Positions 16,512-26,149 of a stretch of DNA of 64,000 bases are shown here, one piece after another. The stretch comes from Niabella soli DSM 19437 (GTDB lineage Bacteria; Bacteroidota; Bacteroidia; Chitinophagales; Chitinophagaceae). Location of the stretch: NCBI RefSeq assembly GCF_000243115.2, contig NZ_CP007035.1:3906001-3970000 (forward strand), in the 5' to 3' direction. Below the pieces are notes generated by a model. The model was not told the DNA's origin, did no database searches, and worked only from the letters and a program-made list of their open reading frames with translations. Positions within the stretch are counted from its first letter, which is position 1. Each line of letters starts with the position of its first letter. The translations under genes were made by a program, and so were the position numbers.

Positions 16512-17903
16512 ATGTTTTATATGAATAAAGGACTAAAAAGCTTTTTAACTGCTTTATCCCTCCTGTTTACTTTTATAGCTACTGCCCAGGGTCAGGCTCA
16601 CAAGGCTGTTGCCGATAGAATAATCGGTGTGGTGGGCGACCGGATTATTTTGCAATCCGATATTCAATCTGCTGTGGCCGATGCCGCCAGAAACGGGGAA
16701 AAACTTCCTGAGAATGCGCCTTGTATCATTATGGAACATGCCCTGCTTCAGAAAATTCTGGCCCTGCAGGCCGAAAGAGATTCGCTCCCCTTAACGGATG
16801 AAGATGTAGAAGCGCAAATGGACATGCGCGTACGCGGCTGGATCAGCCAGTTTGGAAGCCAGTCGGCATTGGAAGAAGTGGCGGGTAAAACGGTATATCA
16901 GTTGAAAGACGACCAGCGTCCCTTTATTAAGGAACAGATGCTGAGCGATAAGATGCGCAGCAAAGTGGTAAATGATGTGCACATTACGCCAACAGAGGTA
17001 AAAGCCTATTTTGATAAAATACCAAAAGATAGTCTCCCTTTTCTGGAATCGGAATTGGAGGTAGGACAGATTGTACTATTGCCATCCGCTTCTAAAGACG
17101 TGGAGGATTATATTTACAATGAAATGCTGGGCTATAAAAAGCAGATCGAATCCGGCGCTGTTACTTTTGATGCGCTGGCAAAACGGGTATCGGAAGACCG
17201 GGTTACTGCAGAACGGGGTGGTGCAATTGAAGTAAACCGTTCCGATAAATCTACCTGGGATCCCGTCTTCCTGTCAACGGCCTTTCGATTGAAAACAGGG
17301 GAAATCTCAGTTCCTGTAAAATCGAACCGTTTTGGGTATTTCCTGATCCAACAGGTTAGCCGCCGGGGTGATATTGCAAAGTTAAAAATGATCCTGCGTA
17401 TTCCGCCGGTTACGGATAATGAACTGGCTGTTGCCCGCAAAAAACTGGATAGTGTTCGAGCAGAGGTTGATGAAAAGAAGATCAGCTTCAAAGATGCTGC
17501 GTATAAATATAGTGATGACGAGAATGTAAAAAATTACGGCCCCTTTATTCTGAATAAAGACGGTTCTACTTATGTTACCATTGATGCGCTGGATAAGGAT
17601 ATGGTTACTACCATCAAGGATATGAAAGTGGGGGATATCTCCAAACCGGTTACTTTTACTAATGACCAGGGAAAGAAGGGCGTTCGTTTGGTTTATCTTA
17701 AATCAAAAACCGCACCGCACCGCCTCAACCTGGTAGACGATTACTCCAAGATCTCGGATCTGGCGCTGGAGCAAAAAAAGGGGGAAGTATTGGATAAATG
17801 GCTTACAAAAAAGATCCCTACCTTTTATATTTTGGTTGATAAACAGGCTACCCAGGAATGCCCCAACCTGAGCAAATACGAAACCAGCGATAAAGGGTTT
17901 TAG
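16512..17903 (+). CDS. SurA-like periplasmic peptidyl-prolyl isomerase/chaperone
   Basis: 463 residues with a Sec signal peptide (FLTALSLLFTFIATAQGQ). A SurA_N-type helical domain follows (ADRIIGVVGDRIILQSDIQS, about 30-170), then two parvulin-type rotamase domains. The first is the better conserved (ERGGAIEVNRSDKSTWDPVF and GEISVPVKSNRFGYFLIQ, about 175-285); the second is about 290-395. It should assist folding of outer-membrane proteins in the periplasm. A terminator follows the stop, so it is monocistronic or the end of an operon. Confidence 0.85.
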   Translation: MFYMNKGLKSFLTALSLLFTFIATAQGQAHKAVADRIIGVVGDRIILQSDIQSAVADAARNGEKLPENAPCIIMEHALLQKILALQAERDSLPLTDEDVEAQMDMRVRGWISQFGSQSALEEVAGKTVYQLKDDQRPFIKEQMLSDKMRSKVVNDVHITPTEVKAYFDKIPKDSLPFLESELEVGQIVLLPSASKDVEDYIYNEMLGYKKQIESGAVTFDALAKRVSEDRVTAERGGAIEVNRSDKSTWDPVFLSTAFRLKTGEISVPVKSNRFGYFLIQQVSRRGDIAKLKMILRIPPVTDNELAVARKKLDSVRAEVDEKKISFKDAAYKYSDDENVKNYGPFILNKDGSTYVTIDALDKDMVTTIKDMKVGDISKPVTFTNDQGKKGVRLVYLKSKTAPHRLNLVDDYSKISDLALEQKKGEVLDKWLTKKIPTFYILVDKQATQECPNLSKYETSDKGF

Positions 17904-17931
17904 ATAAAGAATTAATAAAGAGCATATTACG

Positions 17932-17961
17932 GCCTGCACGCTTTTCGGTGCAGGCTTTTTT
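17932..17961 (+). terminator. Intrinsic terminator of the SurA-like gene
   Basis: GCCTGCAC (17932-17939) pairs with GTGCAGGC (17948-17955) over an 8-nt loop, followed by six T. Confidence 0.9.
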
Positions 17962-18072
17962 GTGTCCGGGAATGGGGAGGGCGAAAAATCCCGCTGTTGA
18001 AGACGGGGCGCCCGTAGCTTATCTTTTCTTTCAATAATGAAAACGTCTGATCTGCGGCGAATCCCGTTCCTT

Positions 18073-18121
18073 ATTTTACATTTCTTATTGATTATTTTGC
18101 ATTTTACATTTCTTTAGTATT
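18073..18121. repeat. Degenerate 7-bp tandem repeat upstream of gmk
   Basis: Seven heptads in constant phase: ATTTTAC, ATTTCTT, ATTGATT, ATTTTGC, ATTTTAC, ATTTCTT, TAGTATT. The array ends about 10 bp before the gmk ATG. Confidence 0.7.
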
Positions 18122-18131
18122 TTGCAGACAC

Positions 18132-18755
18132 ATGAATTTTAGCAAACACACTTTTCTTTATTTTCCTGTAGCCGCTGACGCCAGTGATAGCGCCCACAAG
18201 ATCGTTATTCTCACAGCACCATCGGGGGCAGGCAAAACCTCCATTACCCGTTACCTGCTGCAGCAGCTCCCGCAGTTGGCCTTTTCAATTTCCGCAGCCA
18301 CAAGGCCCATGCGGGCGGGGGAAACCAATGGTGCCGATTATTATTTCATGAGCCCGGAAGCCTTTCAGGAAAAAATAAAAAATAATGAGTTTGTTGAGTG
18401 GGAGATGGTGTATGAAGGCAAATATTACGGTACGTTGAAAAGCGAGCTGAGCCGGCTGTGGAAATTGCATCGGTGCCCCTTGCTGGATATTGACGTAAAA
18501 GGGGCCATTCATGTGCAACAACAATACCCCGGGCAAAGCCTTTCCATATTCATAGAACCGCCTTCTGTAAAGGAGTTGCGTCGCAGGCTGATCTCAAGAG
18601 GCAGTGAAAGCGAAGATTCGCTGCAAACCCGGCTGAACAAGGCCGAATATGAGCTTTCCTTTATGAGCCATTTTAATAAAGTAGTGGTGAACGATGATTT
18701 TGAAGAGGCTTGTGCGGAAACGGAGTCGATTGTAAAGAAATTCCTGGAAATCTGA
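18132..18755 (+). CDS. gmk: Guanylate kinase
   Basis: 207 residues; converts GMP to GDP. P-loop APSGAGKTS, GMP-binding TRPMRAGETNGADYYF, and EWEMVYEGKYYGT followed by DIDVKGAIHV are all present. About 20 residues precede the usual start (KIVILTAPSG), so a slightly later start is possible, but no other ATG lies in that stretch. In many bacteria gmk follows yicC; here yicC is 40 kb away. Confidence 0.95.
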   Translation: MNFSKHTFLYFPVAADASDSAHKIVILTAPSGAGKTSITRYLLQQLPQLAFSISAATRPMRAGETNGADYYFMSPEAFQEKIKNNEFVEWEMVYEGKYYGTLKSELSRLWKLHRCPLLDIDVKGAIHVQQQYPGQSLSIFIEPPSVKELRRRLISRGSESEDSLQTRLNKAEYELSFMSHFNKVVVNDDFEEACAETESIVKKFLEI

Positions 18756-18800
18756 TGGGGAACAAAAATATAAAATAGCAGTTTTACATATCTTTATCTT

Positions 18801-20048
18801 ATGGAATGGCAGTTAATCATATGGATTGCTTCGTTATTATTCATGATCTTCTTTGCAGGCGTGGAGATGGCTTTTTTCAGCGCCAGCCGGTTAAGTATTG
18901 AATTAAAACGGAAGCAGGGTAGTTTAACAGGGCGCCTCGTAGGCAAATTTGTGGATACCCCGGCTATTTTCTGGGGCACATCGGTTATTGGCTATATTAC
19001 GGCGCTAACCATTTTTGTGCTGCAAACCAGCGAAGTATTGATCCCTTTCTGGGTACGGATCGGGATCGATTCCCGTTTCTGGCAGATCGTTTTTGAGATC
19101 GTTTTTAACACGCTGATTGTTCTCATCTTCGTGGAATTCATACCCAGGGCTGTTTTCAGGGCCAACAGCACTTCTTTGCTCAGTTCACTGGCGGTTATTA
19201 TCAATTTTTTTATGTGGCTGCTGTACCCGATCACGGCGGCCCTGTTCCGCCTGTCCAATTGGATCCTGAAATATGTGTTCAATGTGCGGCTCGATAAAAA
19301 CAAATCACCCTTTGCCCGCAATGACCTGCAATTTATGTTCCGGGACAGCAGGCAAACCCAACGGGAAGAAACCAGCACGCATCTTTTGGAGAATGCACAG
19401 GAATTGGCCAATATAAAGATCCGGCAAAGCATGGTGCCGCGCAAAGAGATCGTGGCTATTGAAATTAACAGTCCGGTAGAGGCACTTGCGGAAAAATTTA
19501 TCGACACCAAGCGCAGCCGCATCATTGTTTACGAGTCAAATATCGACAATATCCTGGGCTTTGTGCATGAGCTGGATCTGTTTAAGAAGCCGGCAGACAT
19601 TGATTCGATATTGATCCCTATTATTGCCGTGCCCGAAAGTATGACGGCGGTGGGGCTTATTAATAAATTCAGCAAGGAATCAAAAAGCATTGCCTGGGTG
19701 GTGGATGAATTTGGCGGAACAGCGGGTGTTATTACCATGGAAGACCTGCTGGAAGAGCTTTTCGGGGAGATCTGGGATGAGTACGACACCCAGCTTTTTG
19801 TAGAAAAACGGATCTCGGAAGATGAGTATATCTTTTCAGGTCGTTTGGAGCTGGATTATATTGAAAAAAAATACGGATTTTATTTTATCAACGTAGGGGA
19901 ATCGGAGACCCTTTCGGGGTATATCATTAATTTTTATGAAACCATCCCGGCACAGAAGGAACGGATTATAATCGGTGATTTTGAATTTGATATTCTGGCT
20001 GTTAGCGACACACGGATTGAGATGGTAAAAATGAAAAAACTAAAATAG
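18801..20048 (+). CDS. GldE-like CNNM/CBS-domain membrane protein
   Basis: 415 residues: an N-terminal DUF21/CNNM membrane domain with about four helices (1-170), a CBS pair (about 205-325, SMVPRKEIVAIEI then VDEFGGTAGVITMEDLLEELFGEIWDEY), and a C-terminal CorC_HlyC domain. The family includes Mg2+/Co2+ efflux proteins, and in Bacteroidota one member is named GldE because it aids gliding when overexpressed with GldD. Here gldH is the only other gliding gene in the window. The sequence TATCTTTA just upstream is a near match to the -7 consensus. Confidence 0.8.
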   Translation: MEWQLIIWIASLLFMIFFAGVEMAFFSASRLSIELKRKQGSLTGRLVGKFVDTPAIFWGTSVIGYITALTIFVLQTSEVLIPFWVRIGIDSRFWQIVFEIVFNTLIVLIFVEFIPRAVFRANSTSLLSSLAVIINFFMWLLYPITAALFRLSNWILKYVFNVRLDKNKSPFARNDLQFMFRDSRQTQREETSTHLLENAQELANIKIRQSMVPRKEIVAIEINSPVEALAEKFIDTKRSRIIVYESNIDNILGFVHELDLFKKPADIDSILIPIIAVPESMTAVGLINKFSKESKSIAWVVDEFGGTAGVITMEDLLEELFGEIWDEYDTQLFVEKRISEDEYIFSGRLELDYIEKKYGFYFINVGESETLSGYIINFYETIPAQKERIIIGDFEFDILAVSDTRIEMVKMKKLK

Positions 20049-20110
20049 CCTGAACAAAAGCCATGATATTGTGTTTTTTATCTGCATCTTTGTCCTCATT
20101 TTTATAAACA

Positions 20111-20965
20111 ATGGCTTTACTGGATTTTTTAAAGAAAAGGAGTAGTGGTAGTGAGGAGGAAATGTCTTTTATTGATCACCTGGAAGTTTTAAGGTGGCAT
20201 TTGATCCGCTCTATTATTGCAATTCTGATTTGCGCTATCGTGATTTTCATTTTTATTAATGATATTGTTGATCGCATCATTATGGCGCCCACCAAGCCGG
20301 ATTTTATAGCGGCAAAATGGTTTTGCTGGCTGGGGCAAAAACTGCATGTGGCTTCGCTTTGCTTAAATGCGGCTGATGTCAAATTTCAGGAAACGGCCAT
20401 GACGGCGCAGTTTATTTCCTCGTTTACCATCGCCTTTGTGGGGGGCTTCATTGTAGCCTTCCCCTATGTATTTTGGGAGCTATGGAAGTTCGTACGCCCG
20501 GCGCTGTCGGAAAAGGAAAGAAGGCAAACATCGGGGATCATTTTCTGGGTGGCGATCCTGTTTTTTATAGGGGTGGTTTTCGGGTACCTGATCCTGACCC
20601 CATTCATGGTCAATTTTTATTTCAATTACAAGCTGAGCCCCGAGATCGTGATCATACCCTTGTTCTCTGACTACCTCGAGAATCTTATTTATACAACAGT
20701 AGGTATAGGACTGCTATTCCAGATGCCTTTACTGGTGTTGCTGCTGGCGAAGATCGGGATTGTAACGGCACAATTCCTGCGCAAATACAGGCGGCACGCC
20801 TTTGTTGTTATTATTACGGCGGCAGCAATTATTACGCCATCCACCGACCCGTTCAGTTTAACCATCGTAACCATTCCGCTCTATTTATTATATGAAGCAA
20901 GTATTTCTGTAGCCGCCAAAGTACAAAAGCAGGACGCTGAAAAAGAGAACGAGGAATGGAGCTAG
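20111..20965 (+). CDS. tatC: Sec-independent protein translocase TatC
   Basis: 284 residues with six membrane helices. The conserved N-terminal MSFIDHLEVLRWHLIRSI contains the signal-peptide-recognition Glu. FPYVFWELWKFVRPALSEKER is the hallmark cytoplasmic loop, and FGYLILTPFMVNFY is also typical. TatC binds twin-arginine signal peptides; tatA/B are not in the window. rpiB follows 15 bp downstream. Confidence 0.95.
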   Translation: MALLDFLKKRSSGSEEEMSFIDHLEVLRWHLIRSIIAILICAIVIFIFINDIVDRIIMAPTKPDFIAAKWFCWLGQKLHVASLCLNAADVKFQETAMTAQFISSFTIAFVGGFIVAFPYVFWELWKFVRPALSEKERRQTSGIIFWVAILFFIGVVFGYLILTPFMVNFYFNYKLSPEIVIIPLFSDYLENLIYTTVGIGLLFQMPLLVLLLAKIGIVTAQFLRKYRRHAFVVIITAAAIITPSTDPFSLTIVTIPLYLLYEASISVAAKVQKQDAEKENEEWS

Positions 20966-20980
20966 CAAAATTGTAAAATC

Positions 20981-21433
20981 ATGGATACACATTTTGACCT
21001 CAAAAAACCGATAGCCATAGGTGCGGATCATGCAGGATTTGAATATAAGCAACTGCTGATCTCTTTCATGGAAGGCAAGGGACTATTGTTTCAGGATTTT
21101 GGTACGGATACCACCGATTCAGTAGATTACCCGGACTTTGCACATCCTGTAGCTACCGCCGTTGAAGGCGGGACATTCGCTTTTGGAATCCTTCTTTGCG
21201 GCAGCGCCAATGGCGTGGCCATTACGGCGAATAAACACCAGGGCATCCGGGCGGCTATTTGCTGGGATAAAGAGATCGCGGAATTGGCCCGTAAGCACAA
21301 TAACGCCAATATCCTTTGTATACCCGCACGGTTTGTTACCGAACCGGTTGCGGAAGAGCTGGTGGAAACCTTTATTGCCACTGATTTTGAAGGCGGACGA
21401 CATGAAGGCCGGGTGTCTAAAATAAGCTGCTGA
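20981..21433 (+). CDS. rpiB: Ribose-5-phosphate isomerase B
   Basis: 150 residues. IGADHAGFEYKQLL, the catalytic Cys in GILLCGSANG, ANKHQGIRAAICWD and HNNANILCIPARF match RpiB/LacAB, which interconverts ribose-5-P and ribulose-5-P (some members act on allose-6-P). Likely co-transcribed with tatC, 15 bp upstream. Confidence 0.95.
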   Translation: MDTHFDLKKPIAIGADHAGFEYKQLLISFMEGKGLLFQDFGTDTTDSVDYPDFAHPVATAVEGGTFAFGILLCGSANGVAITANKHQGIRAAICWDKEIAELARKHNNANILCIPARFVTEPVAEELVETFIATDFEGGRHEGRVSKISC

Positions 21434-21494
21434 TCTGTTAAAAATTACTGCTTGCCGCATTTGTTGCGGAGAAAAATTGTATAATAGAAAACAT

Positions 21495-23033
21495 ATGATA
21501 AAACAATCTTTTTTTGCCGCCGCATTGTTTACGGGCCTGATTGCGGGTGCACAAAAAATGGCGGACCCGTCTGCTTTTGCAAAAGGCATTACTCCTGAAG
21601 TATTAAAAAAACATTTGTCTGTAATTGCAAGCGCGGCAATGGAAGGGCGTAATACACCTTCGCCGGGGTTGGAACGGGCTGCAGACTATATCACCGCGCA
21701 ATTCAAAGGGCAGGGGCTGACCGCGGGCAACCAAGGCAGTTACCGGCAAACCTATCAACTGACAAAAGACTCACTGGCAAAACTGGAGCTGAAAATAGGC
21801 GACAACAGCTTTAACGCTGATGAGGTGGCGCCCCTGTTTACGAATGGAGAAAGCGTTCATTTGAAATTTGACAACTATGCATTTACGGGTTACGGCATTG
21901 TAGATAAAGGCCGGGATGATTATGCGGGTATTGATGTAAAAGGCAAACTGGTAGTGGTTTTTGCCGGAGCGCCCAAAGGGTTCACTCCCTCGCAGGAAGG
22001 ACGCATGGCTTCCACTGCCTTGATGGTAAAAATAGGCAATGCTTTAAAAAAGGGCGCTGCAGCAGTTTTGGTAGCTGTTGACGCCATTCCGCCCCGGTTT
22101 AAAAGCAAGGTTAGCTACCGTCCGTCCTGGGTAAAAAAGAGCGCAACGGCACAACCTCCCGTATTTTTTATCGGGAAGAATGTAGTGGAAAAAACCAGCG
22201 GATATTCTTTTGAAGATGTTACCGCTGCGTTAGACAATGGCCAGGCGCCGCCGGAAGTAAAAAATGCTGTCATGACCCTGGACTATGAGGTGCAAAAGAA
22301 TGTAGCTACTGCATCGAATGTTTTGGGGGTTATTGAAGGGACCGATAAGAAGAATGAATATCTTTTTATTACAGCGCATTATGATCATCTGGGTAAGGAT
22401 GCTGCGGGCAATATTTTTTATGGAGCGGACGATGATGGCTCGGGAACCGTTAGTGTTTTAACGATGGCAGAGGCCTTTGCCCGGGCAAAAAAAGCAGGTA
22501 AGGGGCCCAGGCGGACTCTTGTTTTCATGACAGTAAGCGGAGAAGAAAAAGGGTTGTGGGGATCTGAATATTATTCTGAAAATCCCATTTATCCTTTAGA
22601 CAAAACAACTGCTGATCTGAACATTGATATGATCGGACGCGTTGACACGGAAAGAAAATCGGCCGACACGCTCAATTACATTTATGTGATCGGGCATGAT
22701 AAATTAAGCACCGATCTGCCCGTGATCAATGAAGCCATGAATAATAAATATACAAAGCTGACGCTGGATTATAAATTTGACGATCCTGCAGATCCTGAGC
22801 GCATTTATTACCGGAGCGACCATTTTAACTTTGCCCGGAAAGGAGTGCCGATCCTGTTTTTTTACGATGGTATGTTAAAGGCTGATTATCATAAAATTAC
22901 AGACACCGTGGACAAAATAAATTTCCCCTTAATGGCAAAAAGAGCGCAAATGATCTTTTACACCGCCTGGGAAATGGCTAACCGCGACGATATGCTCAAG
23001 CGCGATTTAAAATTGCCGGAAACAGCACGATAA
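21495..23033 (+). CDS. Secreted M28-family metallopeptidase
   Basis: 512 residues from the ATG at 21495; the frame extends to a TTG at 21477, which is not convincing. Signal peptide SFFAAALFTGLIAGAQ. The co-catalytic zinc ligands are all visible: AHYDHLG (about 294), ADDDGSG (about 312), GEEKGLWGSE (about 349), DMIGR (about 378) and RSDHFNF (about 443). A PA-type insert (about 100-230) precedes the catalytic part. It should be a periplasmic or secreted aminopeptidase. Confidence 0.9.
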   Translation: MIKQSFFAAALFTGLIAGAQKMADPSAFAKGITPEVLKKHLSVIASAAMEGRNTPSPGLERAADYITAQFKGQGLTAGNQGSYRQTYQLTKDSLAKLELKIGDNSFNADEVAPLFTNGESVHLKFDNYAFTGYGIVDKGRDDYAGIDVKGKLVVVFAGAPKGFTPSQEGRMASTALMVKIGNALKKGAAAVLVAVDAIPPRFKSKVSYRPSWVKKSATAQPPVFFIGKNVVEKTSGYSFEDVTAALDNGQAPPEVKNAVMTLDYEVQKNVATASNVLGVIEGTDKKNEYLFITAHYDHLGKDAAGNIFYGADDDGSGTVSVLTMAEAFARAKKAGKGPRRTLVFMTVSGEEKGLWGSEYYSENPIYPLDKTTADLNIDMIGRVDTERKSADTLNYIYVIGHDKLSTDLPVINEAMNNKYTKLTLDYKFDDPADPERIYYRSDHFNFARKGVPILFFYDGMLKADYHKITDTVDKINFPLMAKRAQMIFYTAWEMANRDDMLKRDLKLPETAR

Positions 23034-23040
23034 GGAATAA

Positions 23041-23069
23041 AAAAAGAGCGATTTAATCGCTCTTTTTTT
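23041..23069. terminator. Bidirectional intrinsic terminator
   Basis: GAGCGAT (23046-23052) pairs with ATCGCTC (23056-23062) over a 3-nt loop, flanked by A5 and T7, between the converging peptidase and deoxyhypusine-synthase-like genes. Confidence 0.9.
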
Positions 23070-23089
23070 ATATAAGGTTCTTTTTTTGA

Positions 23090-24064
23090 TTACCAACCCA
23101 GAATCCATGCGAACATCAGTGGAGCTACTATGGTAGCATCGCTTTCCACGATGAATTTTGGGGTATCAATATCCAGTTTTCCCCAGGTGATCTTTTCATT
23201 GGGAACAGCGCCGGAATAAGATCCGTAGGAAGTTGTGCTGTCGCTGATCTGGCAGAAATAGCTCCAGAACGGAACATCATGCCATTCCAGGTCCTGGTAC
23301 ATCATAGGTACTACGCAAATTGGGAAATCCCCTGCAATGCCTCCGGCAATCTGGAAGAAACCCACCCCTTTGCCACCGCTGTTATTGCGGTACCAGTCGG
23401 CCAGCCAGGTCATATATTCGATCCCGCTTTTAACTGTGCTGGCTTTTAATTCATTCTTTATCACATAACTGGCAAAAATATTCCCGGTAGTACTGTCTTC
23501 CCATCCCGGAACTACGATCGGGATATTTTTTTGGGCGGCAGCAACAATCCAACTGTCTTTCGGATCAATTTCATAATATTGTTCCAGGTCGCCGCTTAAA
23601 ACCGTTTTATATAAAAACTCGTGCGGGAAATACCGTTCGCCTTTTGCTTCAGCGTCTTTCCATTGCTGGTACAGATGTTTTTGCAGGCGGCGAAAAGCCT
23701 CTTCTTCCGGAATGCACGTATCGGTTACCCGGTTATAATGATTTTCCAGCAGGTCCCATTCCTCTTTGGGCGTCAGATCGCGGTAATTAGGCACGCGTTT
23801 ATAATGGGAGTGGGCTACCAGGTTCATTACATCTTCTTCCAGGTTAGCGCCCGTGCAGGAAATGATCTGCACTTTATCCTGCCGGATCATTTCGGCGAGA
23901 GAGATGCCCAGTTCGGCGGTGCTCATGGCGCCCGCAAGAGTGATCATCATTTTACCCCCCGCGTTCATGTGGGCTTCATATCCTTTGGCTGCGTCCATTA
24001 ATGCCGCAGCGTTAAAATGTCTGTAATGGTGTTCAATAAACTGAGAAACAGGTCCTTTTGTCAT
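23090..24064 (-). CDS. Deoxyhypusine-synthase-family protein (putative homospermidine-type synthase)
   Basis: 324 residues across the whole DHS fold: GGKMMITLAGAMSTAELG, VQIISCTGANLEEDV (NAD-binding), PIVVPGWEDSTTGN, and the C-terminal YGSYSGAVPNEKITWGKL. The Lys of TWGK (about 295) aligns with the catalytic Lys of eukaryotic DHS (Lys329 in human, SWGK context). Bacteria lack eIF5A, so bacterial members are thought to transfer the aminobutyl group of spermidine to a small amine and make homospermidine or a related polyamine. The exact acceptor is not known from sequence. Monocistronic; a TATTTTTG element lies 23 nt upstream of the ATG. Confidence 0.85.
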   Translation of the reverse strand: MTKGPVSQFIEHHYRHFNAAALMDAAKGYEAHMNAGGKMMITLAGAMSTAELGISLAEMIRQDKVQIISCTGANLEEDVMNLVAHSHYKRVPNYRDLTPKEEWDLLENHYNRVTDTCIPEEEAFRRLQKHLYQQWKDAEAKGERYFPHEFLYKTVLSGDLEQYYEIDPKDSWIVAAAQKNIPIVVPGWEDSTTGNIFASYVIKNELKASTVKSGIEYMTWLADWYRNNSGGKGVGFFQIAGGIAGDFPICVVPMMYQDLEWHDVPFWSYFCQISDSTTSYGSYSGAVPNEKITWGKLDIDTPKFIVESDATIVAPLMFAWILGW

Positions 24065-24129
24065 GATAATATTTTAACAGTATCGAACAAAAATATGCAC
24101 TATTATTGACTTCCGGGGTAAATTAGATT

Positions 24130-25500
24130 ATGAAATCGATATTATTACTGATCGTTCTGGTGATGCAGGGCTTGTTTATAAAAGCGCAGGATATAAAAGG
24201 TTTATGGTTTGCTGAGACGCAGACAGACAAAGGCGTTTTTAAGGTTTTTATAGAACTGTCAAAATACCAGGGCGCTTACCAGTGTTTTTTCAGAACGAAT
24301 ATTTTTGATGACAAAATACTGAAAGCAGTTAGTGTCAGCTTTAAAAATAACCGGCTTTATATCGGTGGTGAAAAGGAAGACGGACTTTTCAGGGGAAGTT
24401 ATATCAATGATTCGCTTATTAAAGGAACTATCCGGTTTAAAAAAAGCTATCCAGCCCGGTTGGTGCGGGTGGCTAAGGCTCCCAATCTGTCCAAGCCGCA
24501 GACACCGCTTCCTCCATTCCCTTACGTAAGTATGCTGGTGAGTTACCCCAATGCAGCAGCCGGTATTAAATTAACGGGGATTTTAACCCTTCCGCCTGAT
24601 ACAGCAAAAAAGCACCCGGCAGTGATCCTGTTGACCGGCAGTGAAAAGGATGATAAAAATTACTCATACGGCGGCCATCGGCCTTTTGCAGTGCTGGCGG
24701 ATTATTTTACCAAACAGGGAATAGCGGTGCTGCGGTTTAACGACAGGGGTGTGAACGGATCGACCGGCAGATTTGAGAATACAACATTAAAAGATCTGGC
24801 GAGCGATGCAAAGGCTGCCATTAATTTTTTGGCTGCTCAAAAAGCAATAGATACTTCCAGGATCGGTCTTATTGGTCATAGTGAAGGCGGAATGGTTGCC
24901 GAGTTGCTGGGCGCTGAGGATAACAGGGTGAAGTTTATCGTATCTCTGGCTGCACCTACACAGCCTTTTAAAAAAATAATGTACGATCAGGTTCATGATA
25001 TAGTAGCAAACGTCAAAGCTACCGCCGAGGTAAAAGATAAGGTTTCGGGGTTTTACACCAAAGCGCTCAATTTATATTATGCTAATGATGATACGGCGGT
25101 CTTTCATAAAAAATATACTGCCCTGGTCGCACAATCGCTTCCCGGGAATATCAGAAAGATGAAAGTTCTCAATGATTATTACGCGAAGCTTGTTAGTAAT
25201 CGCATAAAGTTTCTAAAAAGGTATGATCCGGGTATTACGTTGCAGCAGTTGAAGGTACCCGTGCTGGGCTTGTTTTGCGAAAAAGACCTGTTGGTTAACG
25301 GGCCCATAAATAAAAAAGTATTCGATGAGCACGTAAATAAAAAAATTGCCAATAATAAGTCAGTGCTGCTTACCGGGTTAAACCATAATTTTCAACATTG
25401 CAAGCTGTGTGATGCAGAAGAACCGTTGTTTTTGGAAGAAACCTTTTCTTTGGATGCGCTTCAGCAGATGCGTGACTGGATAAAAACGGTGCTGAAATGA
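24130..25500 (+). CDS. Secreted alpha/beta hydrolase with N-terminal beta domain
   Basis: 456 residues with signal peptide (SILLLIVLVMQGLFIKAQ). Residues 20-115 form a beta-rich domain (GLWFAETQTDKGVFKVFIEL and similar), followed by an alpha/beta hydrolase fold. The nucleophile elbow GHSEGG puts Ser at about 252; KVPVLGLFCEKD carries the acid and LNHNFQHC the His (about 419). It resembles Bacteroidota serine hydrolases annotated as acyl-esterases or S9-like peptidases. The substrate is unknown. Monocistronic. Confidence 0.8.
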   Translation: MKSILLLIVLVMQGLFIKAQDIKGLWFAETQTDKGVFKVFIELSKYQGAYQCFFRTNIFDDKILKAVSVSFKNNRLYIGGEKEDGLFRGSYINDSLIKGTIRFKKSYPARLVRVAKAPNLSKPQTPLPPFPYVSMLVSYPNAAAGIKLTGILTLPPDTAKKHPAVILLTGSEKDDKNYSYGGHRPFAVLADYFTKQGIAVLRFNDRGVNGSTGRFENTTLKDLASDAKAAINFLAAQKAIDTSRIGLIGHSEGGMVAELLGAEDNRVKFIVSLAAPTQPFKKIMYDQVHDIVANVKATAEVKDKVSGFYTKALNLYYANDDTAVFHKKYTALVAQSLPGNIRKMKVLNDYYAKLVSNRIKFLKRYDPGITLQQLKVPVLGLFCEKDLLVNGPINKKVFDEHVNKKIANNKSVLLTGLNHNFQHCKLCDAEEPLFLEETFSLDALQQMRDWIKTVLK

Positions 25501-25551
25501 CAATATATCTTTCGGATATCTTTACTCGGGGTTATTTTATAACTTGCTGAT

Positions 25552-26081
25552 ATGACAAATAAAAATTATCAAATGCCGCCACGCACTGCTATAGAAGTAT
25601 ATGAAATGCTTCCGGAAGGGACGTTGGCGGAAGTAATTAATAATGTGCTCTATATGTCACCCGCGCCAACCTTTGAACACCAACAGATATTAGGTAAACT
25701 ATTCACCTTTTTGAATGTCTACATAACGGAAAATGATTTGGGGGAATGTGTCTTTTCCCCCGTAGATGTCTATCTCGGTTATAATAATGTGGTACAGCCG
25801 GATATCTTTTTATTGCCAAAAAAAACCTTTCTATGGTCAAAGACGGCAGGGTAAAAGGCGCGCCAGACCTGGTAGTGGAAGTGCTGTTCGGCAACAAAAA
25901 GCACGATCTGCAGGTAAAAAAACACCTGTATGAAACCTTTGGAGTAAAAGAATATTTTATCATTAATCCGGCTGATAAAGAAGTGATCACTTACTATTCA
26001 GACGGGAAAAAATTTATTTTGCAGGACTCTAAAAAGGCAAAACTTAAATCAAAACTGCTGCATAAAACGATCTCTTTCTGA
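25552..26081 (+). pseudogene. Uma2-family (DUF820) nuclease-like gene, split by a frameshift in an A8 run
   Basis: Two overlapping frames encode one protein. Residues 1-95 (25552 onward) give the N-terminal part of the Uma2 fold ending VVQPDIFLLPKK. The rest continues in another frame (from about 25830) with GAPDLVVEVLFGNKK, KKHLYETFGVKEYFIINP and the C-terminus. The break falls at a homopolymer of eight A (25818-25825); one more A would restore the frame exactly. QPDIF and PDLVVEV carry the PD-(D/E)xK acidic residues, so the ancestor was complete. It is either a recent pseudogene, a phase-variable gene, a slippage-expressed gene or a sequencing error. Confidence 0.8.
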
Positions 26082-26149
26082 TTCTTTGGACTATTGCTCG
26101 CTAACATTGGTATTAAATGTACCTTTACGTGTTCAACAAATAGTGAATA

